Part shown: piece after piece, positions 6,447 to 9,436 of the stretch
Layout: every line of letters starts with the position of its first letter
Numbering within the stretch: the first letter of the stretch is position 1
NCBI GenBank assembly: GCA_948902155.1
Contig: CAQVQZ010000079.1
Span: 1 to 9,436 of the forward strand
Reading direction: 5' to 3'
Length of the DNA stretch: 9,436 nt
Source: an uncultured Oscillibacter sp.
GTDB taxonomy: Bacteria > Bacillota_A > Clostridia > Oscillospirales > Oscillospiraceae
Made by a program: the position numbers and the translations under genes
Notes under the pieces: model-generated
Told to the model about the DNA's origin: nothing
Seen by the model: only the letters and a program-made list of their open reading frames with translations
The model's database searches: none

Positions 6447-6475
6447 AAAATATGGAAATTTGTGCAATCTAACAA
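6447..6475 (-). promoter_or_regulatory. Weak candidate promoter after the TIGR04086 gene
   Basis: Minus strand TTGTTA (6470-6475), a 17-base spacer and TATTTT (6447-6452), each four of six to consensus. Predicted start is near 6440, immediately before the hairpin at 6400-6437. No gene follows closely, so it would make a non-coding leader or nothing at all. Confidence 0.3.
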
Positions 6476-6484
6476 AAGCGCATA

Positions 6485-6874
6485 TCACCGCCTCCTGCGC
6501 CGCTTCCGGGGGCCCGCCGCCCCGGCCAGGACGCCCCCGGCCAGTCCGCACAGCAGCAGGATGCCCCCGTGGCCCAGCCAGGCGATCTGCGCCCAGACCC
6601 CCAGCCCCGTCAGGACCAGCACGGTCAGGAGCATGGCCGCCGTCACCACGCCTCCGGCCCGCCAGCCGGTCAGGCGCACCGCCAGCAGCCCGCCCCCCAG
6701 GGTGGACAGCACGCACAGCGCCGCCACCGCCGGGAAGCTCCCCCCTTCCGACAAAACGCCCTTCACCAGCAGCAGCGTCAGCAGCAGCAGGCCCAGCAGA
6801 TAGACGCCCAAGGCCAGCAGCCCCCCGGCCAAGAGGCCCCGCCATGGCGCCGGTGGTTTTTTTGCCTTAGCCAT
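6485..6874 (-). CDS. TIGR04086 (DUF3792)-type small membrane protein
   Basis: A 129-residue protein with four predicted membrane helices (LLAGGLLALGVYLLGLLLLTLLL; SFPAVAALCVLSTLGGGLLAV; GGVVTAAMLLTVLVLTGLG; GGILLLCGLAGGVLAG), a basic N-terminus (MAKAKKPPAPW) and a very basic tail (RKRRRRR). Topology, length and position next to yajC fit the TIGR04086 family of Firmicute membrane proteins, whose function is unknown. I place the start at the ATG at 6874 because GGGAGG lies six bases upstream; the upstream in-frame ATG at 6895 has no comparable site. It follows yajC on the same strand after about 100 bases, which contain an ATGCTC/GAGCAT inverted repeat (6894-6912) but no obvious promoter. In the clostridial arrangement I recall, the SCIFF peptide genes often come next; they are not seen here. 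Confidence 0.7.
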   Translation of the reverse strand: MAKAKKPPAPWRGLLAGGLLALGVYLLGLLLLTLLLVKGVLSEGGSFPAVAALCVLSTLGGGLLAVRLTGWRAGGVVTAAMLLTVLVLTGLGVWAQIAWLGHGGILLLCGLAGGVLAGAAGPRKRRRRR

Positions 6875-6973
6875 AAAAATCCTCCCTCGCAACATGCTCT
6901 TGAGAGGAGCATATTCCGCGGGAGGGGGTTTTTATGCCAATTGTCCGGGACAAAATCCGCTTCGGGCGGGAGC

Positions 6974-7300
6974 TTATTTCTCCTCGCCGTCGCCGATCTC
7001 CTTTTTCTCGTTCTTTTCTTTCTTCTCCTCAGGCTGCTCGGAGTTCTGCACGCCCACGGAGCTGACGGCCCACTTGGTCAGTTCCACCCGGACCCGGTCG
7101 TCGCTGGTCTCGATGACGATGGTATCCTTGCTGACGGAGACGATCCGGCCGACGATGCCGCCGATGGAGGTGATGACATCTCCCTTCTTCAGGCTGTCCC
7201 GCATTTCCTGAGCCTTTTTCTTCCGCTTGTTCTCCGGGCGGATCATCAGGAAATACATGACCGCGATCATGACGATCAGCATGATAATCGTATAATCCAT
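6974..7300 (-). CDS. yajC: Preprotein translocase subunit YajC
   Basis: Small accessory subunit of the Sec translocon that associates with SecDF at the cytoplasmic membrane. The 108 residues show a single N-terminal membrane helix (residues ~3-20), the diagnostic FLMIRPENKRKKK just after it, and the core KKGDVITSIGGIVGRIVSV...TIVIETSDDRVRVELTKWAV. The C-terminal tail is a charged Lys/Glu run. Length is usual. The ATG at 7300 follows AAAGGAAG. It heads the minus-strand pair with the TIGR04086 gene and has a good sigma-A promoter at 7339-7366, divergent from the acetyltransferase gene. secD/secF are not in the window. Confidence 0.95.
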   Translation of the reverse strand: MDYTIIMLIVMIAVMYFLMIRPENKRKKKAQEMRDSLKKGDVITSIGGIVGRIVSVSKDTIVIETSDDRVRVELTKWAVSSVGVQNSEQPEEKKEKNEKKEIGDGEEK

Positions 7301-7329
7301 TGATAGCTTCCTTTCTTTCGTGTGATCAG

Positions 7330-7341
7330 AATGGTACCATT
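7330..7341. promoter_or_regulatory. 12-bp perfect palindrome at the yajC start region
   Basis: AATGGTACCATT is a perfect palindrome overlapping the end of the yajC -10 box (7339-7344) and the expected transcription start. Its position fits a repressor site, but no cognate protein is evident, and a 12-bp palindrome can also occur by chance. Confidence 0.35.
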
Positions 7342-7366
7342 ATACCAGATAGCCAAATTTTTGCAA
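7339..7366 (-). promoter_or_regulatory. Sigma-A promoter of yajC
   Basis: Minus strand TTGCAA (7361-7366), a 16-base spacer and a perfect TATAAT (7339-7344). The start lies about 32 bases before the yajC ATG. It is the best-conserved -10 in the window together with the one for the acetyltransferase gene. Confidence 0.8.
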
Positions 7367-7394
7367 GCCTTTTCTTTCACGGAAGAAATCTCCG

Positions 7395-7416
7395 ACGAAA
7401 ACTCCACGAAAACTCC
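7395..7416. repeat. 11-bp tandem duplication ACGAAAACTCC x2
   Basis: Two exact adjacent copies of ACGAAAACTCC (7395-7405 and 7406-7416), then AC. They lie between the divergent yajC and acetyltransferase promoters, just upstream of the latter's -35. The ~11-base period equals one helical turn, so both copies face the same side of the DNA. Confidence 0.6.
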
Positions 7417-7430
7417 ACCCCAACTTTTCC

Positions 7431-7459
7431 TGGACAATTCCCACAAACCGCCATATAAT
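7431..7459 (+). promoter_or_regulatory. Sigma-A promoter of the acetyltransferase gene
   Basis: TGGACA (7431-7436), a 17-base spacer and a perfect TATAAT (7454-7459), with predicted start near 7466. AAAGGAGGT (7476-7484 region) then lies eight bases before the ATG at 7492. Confidence 0.8.
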
Positions 7460-7491
7460 AAGCTTTAATTTTACAAAAGGAGGTCCCCACC

Positions 7492-8010
7492 ATGCTCTCA
7501 TTCACGCTCCGCCCCTGGCAGCCCGGCGACGCGGAAGCCGTCGCCGCCGCAGCCAACGACCCCCAGATCGCCGCAAACCTGCGCAACGTCTTCCCCCACC
7601 CCTACACCCTGGCGGACGCCCAGTGGTACGTCAACGACTGCATCGCCCAGGGCGAGGCCCGCCAGCTCACCCGGGCCATCGTCATAGACGGAAAAGCCGC
7701 GGGCAGCATCGGCGTTTTCGTCAAGGACGACGTCTATGAAAAATCCGCCGAGCTGGGCTATTGGCTGGCTCGGGACCACTGGGGCCGGGGCGTGATGACG
7801 GAAGCGGTCCGGCAGCTCTGCCGGGAGGCGTTCCGCCGCTTCGACGTCCTCCGCATCTATGCCGAGCCCTTCGCGGACAACCAGGGCTCCCGCCGTGTTC
7901 TGGAGAAGGCGGGCTTCACCTGCGAGGGGACCATGCGGAACGGCGTCTATAAAAACGGCCGGGTACACTCCTACTGCATGTACGCCCTTCTCCGGGAAGA
8001 GCTGTCCTGA
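7492..8010 (+). CDS. GNAT-family N-acetyltransferase (RimJ/RimL-like)
   Basis: Transfers an acetyl group from acetyl-CoA to an amine; the RimJ/RimL subgroup includes enzymes acting on ribosomal-protein N-termini and on small molecules, and the substrate here cannot be told. The 172 residues are the usual size. Visible landmarks: N-terminal LRPWQPGDAEAVAAAANDPQ (typical of the subgroup), beta strands AGSIGVFVKDD and SAELGYWLARDHWGRGVMTEAV (87-106), which is motif A with the acetyl-CoA loop at HWGRGV, and the C-terminal ADNQGSRRVLEKAGFTCEG (128-146). The start is decided by a near-perfect AAAGGAGG eight bases upstream. It is first in a plus-strand group with the cysteine-rich gene 88 bases downstream, from which it is separated by a CCGCCGT/ACGGCGG hairpin (8012-8037). 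That gene may also have its own promoter. Confidence 0.92.
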   Translation: MLSFTLRPWQPGDAEAVAAAANDPQIAANLRNVFPHPYTLADAQWYVNDCIAQGEARQLTRAIVIDGKAAGSIGVFVKDDVYEKSAELGYWLARDHWGRGVMTEAVRQLCREAFRRFDVLRIYAEPFADNQGSRRVLEKAGFTCEGTMRNGVYKNGRVHSYCMYALLREELS

Positions 8011-8011
8011 C

Positions 8012-8037
8012 CCGCCGTTTCACCTCCTGGACGGCGG
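8012..8037 (+). other. Hairpin after the acetyltransferase gene
   Basis: CCGCCGT (8012-8018) and ACGGCGG (8031-8037) form a perfect 7-bp stem with a 12-base loop one base after the stop codon. No T-run follows, so termination is doubtful; it may mark the 3' end or protect the upstream mRNA. Confidence 0.4.
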
Positions 8038-8098
8038 CGCATACACTGGATTGAAAGGACATTGTTCTTTCGCCAGCTACTTATTAGGAGGTATTGCA

Positions 8099-8926
8099 AT
8101 GCCTGAGAAAGTCATGCCCGGTCCCGTGCAGGACCTCAGCGGCATCCGCGAGGCAGTTTGCATCCATACACGGAAGGTGTATGATTCATGCCGTGATAAA
8201 GATTGCATCGAGGATCTCCGTTTTTATCCCAAGCTCCAGTATGTGGACGTCATCAACCGCGCCCTCTCCGTGAAAGGCGGCAGCGCCAGGCTGCTCTACG
8301 TCTACGTGGACGTGGAGCCCGTCAGCTTCAACCGGGGCTTTTACACCGTCGACATGCGCTTCTTCTACTCCGTCACCCTTCAGGCGTATCTGAGCTGTCC
8401 CGCCCCGGTGACGGTGGAGGGCCTGTGCGTCTTTGACAAGCGGGCCATCCTCTTCGGCAGCGAGGGGAACGCCAAGATTTTCTCCTCCGAACTCCGCACC
8501 GGCGAGCCGGATCTCCAGCTCATGAGCCGTTCCAATCTCCCCGTGGCTGTGGTGGAGGCCGTCGACCCCATCGTCCTGGACGCCCGCATCATGGACTGCT
8601 GCGGCAAGCGGGACTGCGACTGTGAGCTCTGCGAAGTCCCCTCTTTCGTCAACAGCTGCTTTGACGGCGAGCTCTCCAGCGGCGACGACAGCCGCCGCAT
8701 CTACGTCACCCTGGGCCAGTTCTCCATCGTCCGTCTGGAGCGGGATTCCCAGCTCCTGATCCCCGTCTACGACTACTGCATGCCCGACAAGGAATGTGCC
8801 TGCGGCAGCGGCACGGAAGACCCCTGCGGCATCTTCCGGAACATTGCCTTCCCCGTCGGCGAATTCTTCCCCCCCAACACCGTCCGCCTCCCCGAAAACT
8901 ACGAAGACTGCCGTACTTTTTCTTGA
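8099..8926 (+). CDS. Conserved clostridial cysteine-rich protein, function unknown
   Basis: I do not know a named function. The 275 residues carry 16 cysteines (21, 31, 36, 100, 110, 167, 168, 173, 175, 178, 187, 227, 233, 235, 243, 271) and no signal peptide or membrane helix. The N-terminus has AVCIHTRKVYDSCRDKDC (19-36). The middle alternates short beta-like strands (LLYVYVDVEPVSFNRGFYTVDM, FFYSVTLQAY). A dense Cys cluster (CC-x4-C-x-C-x2-C, 167-178) precedes a second strand-rich block (RRIYVTLGQFSIVRLERDSQLLIPVYDYC). I recall similar unnamed proteins in many Clostridia. The start is the ATG at 8099, set by AGGAGG seven bases upstream; the frame is open further upstream but lacks a site. 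CATACACT (8040-8047) with AC 16 bases earlier resembles a sigma-K promoter, hinting at a spore-coat role; this is weak inference. The last codons and the TGA lie inside the 92-bp repeat. Confidence 0.8.
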   Translation: MPEKVMPGPVQDLSGIREAVCIHTRKVYDSCRDKDCIEDLRFYPKLQYVDVINRALSVKGGSARLLYVYVDVEPVSFNRGFYTVDMRFFYSVTLQAYLSCPAPVTVEGLCVFDKRAILFGSEGNAKIFSSELRTGEPDLQLMSRSNLPVAVVEAVDPIVLDARIMDCCGKRDCDCELCEVPSFVNSCFDGELSSGDDSRRIYVTLGQFSIVRLERDSQLLIPVYDYCMPDKECACGSGTEDPCGIFRNIAFPVGEFFPPNTVRLPENYEDCRTFS

Positions 8927-9005
8927 AAGAAAAAGTAGGCAAAAAGAACTTTAGCGCGCTCTGATAGCCTGGTGGTAAACCTAGCCGAAGCGACGGCAAC
9001 GCAGT
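8914..9005 (+). repeat. 92-bp dispersed repeat, copy 2
   Basis: Gapless match to 2063-2154 (83 of 92 bases), same orientation. The hairpin is 11 bp here (8914-8924 with 8927-8937) because the two outer pairs of copy 1 are lost. The repeat overlaps the end of the cysteine-rich gene: the loop GA completes the TGA stop at 8924-8926. Differences are concentrated in the middle (8953-8985 region), while both ends are conserved, as expected for a mobile or structured element rather than simple drift. Confidence 0.9.
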
Positions 9006-9033
9006 TCCAATCTTTACGATACAAAACGATACA

Positions 9034-9213
9034 GGAAGGACTGTCCCATTTAAGGAATGACCTTCCGTTACCCGCAAACTAAAAAAGTCCTCCCATTTTG
9101 GGAGTGACCTTCCACTAAACGAGAACAAGGAGGCCCTCCGCTTAGCAAATGGCCTCCCATTAAACACAACAAAAGGCCCTCCCGCTTAGGGATGACCTTC
9201 CGCAAACCGCAGC
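9034..9213. repeat. Four degenerate ~45-bp tandem units, each a hairpin
   Basis: The mark TGACCTTCC or its variant recurs with CCTTCC/CCTCCC at 9061, 9108, 9153 and 9196 (steps 47, 45, 43). The units share a layout: AAAGG-C-CTCCC, a short T/A-rich middle, GGGA-TGACCTTCC, then AAAC and an A-rich linker. Within each unit the two halves pair: GGAAGG with CCTTCC in unit 1, CTCCC with GGGAG in unit 2, GGAGGCC with GGCCTCC in unit 3. Open frames crossing it are not gene-like. An imperfect doublet of ACGATACA (9016-9023, 9026-9033) precedes it. The array joins directly onto the inverted-repeat element. Confidence 0.7.
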
Positions 9214-9215
9214 CC

Positions 9216-9239
9216 AAAAAGGCCCCTTTTGAAAGGGGC
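9216..9239 (-). terminator. Minus-strand intrinsic terminator at the left end of the element
   Basis: Read on the minus strand, GCCCCTTT / AAAGGGGC (9222-9239, 2-base loop, perfect 8 bp) is followed by C and TTTTT (9216-9220). It would stop transcripts entering from the right before they reach the cysteine-rich gene. Confidence 0.7.
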
Positions 9240-9348
9240 TCCCGGCGGAGCCGGGTGGGGATTGCCCGCAGGGACCTCCCTCCCATCGCAAACCGGCGAT
9301 AGAAGGAACCCCCTGCGGGCAATTCTCCGTCACGGCTTCGCCGTGCCA

Positions 9349-9373
9349 CCTCCTTTCAAAAAGGAGGCTTTTT
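9349..9373 (+). terminator. Plus-strand intrinsic terminator at the right end of the element
   Basis: CCTCCTTT (9349-9356), loop CAA, AAAGGAGG (9360-9367), then C and TTTTT. It is the first clear plus-strand terminator after the acetyltransferase and cysteine-rich genes and probably ends their transcript. Confidence 0.75.
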
Positions 9374-9386
9374 CATTTTACACTTA

Positions 9387-9436
9387 GAGCCTATCCCAAA
9401 ATAAAAGCATATGTGGTAAAATGTTGTGGGGTGATA
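9387..9436 (+). mobile_element. Possible left end of an insertion sequence, cut by window edge
   Basis: GAGCCTATCCCAAAATA at 9387 resembles the GAG-CT-TCCCAAAA ends of some IS5/IS1182-type elements of gut bacteria. It is followed within 50 bases by an extended -10 (TGG-TAAAAT, 9414-9422) and GGGGTGATA, which could be a ribosome binding site for a transposase starting beyond the window. No transposase sequence is visible, so this rests on resemblance only. Confidence 0.3.

Larger units (their letters stand above)
6048..6484. other. 437-bp gap without a credible gene
   Basis: No open frame here combines a ribosome binding site with protein-like composition. What it holds, read on the minus strand from high to low coordinates: a candidate promoter (6447-6475), a long GC-rich hairpin (6400-6437), a direct repeat (6264-6287), the palindrome TTTCCGGAAA (6223-6232), a second promoter (6190-6218), an attenuator-like hairpin (6121-6158) and a small hairpin upstream of the spoIIM ribosome binding site (6062-6076). 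None matches an RNA family I know (SRP RNA, RNase P, 6S or tmRNA). Confidence 0.6.
9216..9373. mobile_element. 158-bp inverted-repeat (MITE-like) element
   Basis: The sequence begins AAAAAGG and ends CTTTTT. The left arm (9216-9273) and the reverse complement of the right arm (9311-9373) align along their whole length: each has an outer 8-bp hairpin (9222-9239; 9349-9367), then a 6-bp hairpin (9241-9255; 9331-9345), then one half of a perfect 13-bp long-range pairing (9261-9273 with 9311-9323). The centre holds ATCGC/GCGAT (9285-9300). There is no coding capacity. It is a non-autonomous palindromic element by structure; whether it transposes is unknown, and no target duplication was identified. 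Confidence 0.65.

Noticed and set aside
6931..7065. Plus-strand GGGAGGGGG-TTTTT-ATG start signal at 6934
   Set aside because: The signal looks good but gives a short Ser/Arg-rich frame antisense to yajC.
8706..9167. 153-codon minus-strand frame across the repeat zone
   Set aside because: Its residues come from the tandem repeats and the 92-bp repeat, and its end is antisense to the cysteine-rich gene.
9034..9213. CRISPR-like array
   Set aside because: Units are degenerate, contiguous and lack unique spacers; no cas genes nearby.
9068..9349. 93-codon minus-strand frame with repeated EGHSxNG-like words
   Set aside because: The repetition reflects the noncoding tandem units; the frame shifts between units and no ribosome binding site is present.

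Overview
The window looks like part of a chromosome from a GC-rich, spore-forming member of the Clostridia. My best guess is the Oscillospiraceae (Flavonifractor/Oscillibacter-like). Reasons: two sporulation membrane genes (yunB, spoIIM), clostridial-type murD, xerD and yajC, strong AGGAGG ribosome binding sites, GC-rich coding DNA with AT-rich promoters, and dispersed palindromic repeats of a kind I recall from that group. The genus is inference; the spore-forming Firmicute assignment is firm.

Layout. (1) 1-3663, minus strand: murD (cell-wall precursor ligase), then yunB (sporulation membrane protein), then ligA (NAD-dependent DNA ligase, C-terminus cut by the window edge). A 92-bp repeat sits between murD and yunB. 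(2) 3649-4441: a divergent promoter pair whose two -35 boxes form one perfect palindrome. One side drives murD, the other an alpha/beta hydrolase on the plus strand. (3) 4465-6047, minus: spoIIM and xerD, 10 bp apart, ending in a clear intrinsic terminator that faces the convergent hydrolase. (4) 6048-6484: a 437-bp non-coding gap with candidate minus-strand promoters, GC-rich hairpins, a direct repeat and an attenuator-like hairpin before spoIIM. (5) 6485-7366, minus: yajC (Sec translocon accessory) followed by a four-helix TIGR04086-type membrane protein. (6) 7431-8926, plus: a GNAT acetyltransferase from a promoter divergent to yajC, then a 275-residue protein with 16 cysteines that I recognise only as a conserved unnamed clostridial type. 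(7) 8914-9436: a repeat zone with a second copy of the 92-bp repeat, four degenerate ~45-bp tandem units, a 158-bp inverted-repeat element with an outward-facing intrinsic terminator at each end, and possibly the left end of an insertion sequence running off the window.

Most genes are housekeeping or sporulation functions and do not form one pathway. The likely functional units are murD-yunB-ligA, spoIIM-xerD and yajC-TIGR04086. The less explained parts are the repeat zone, the shared -35 palindrome, the 6048-6484 gap and the cysteine-rich protein. I found no CRISPR array, prophage, tRNA, rRNA, toxin-antitoxin pair or defence system.
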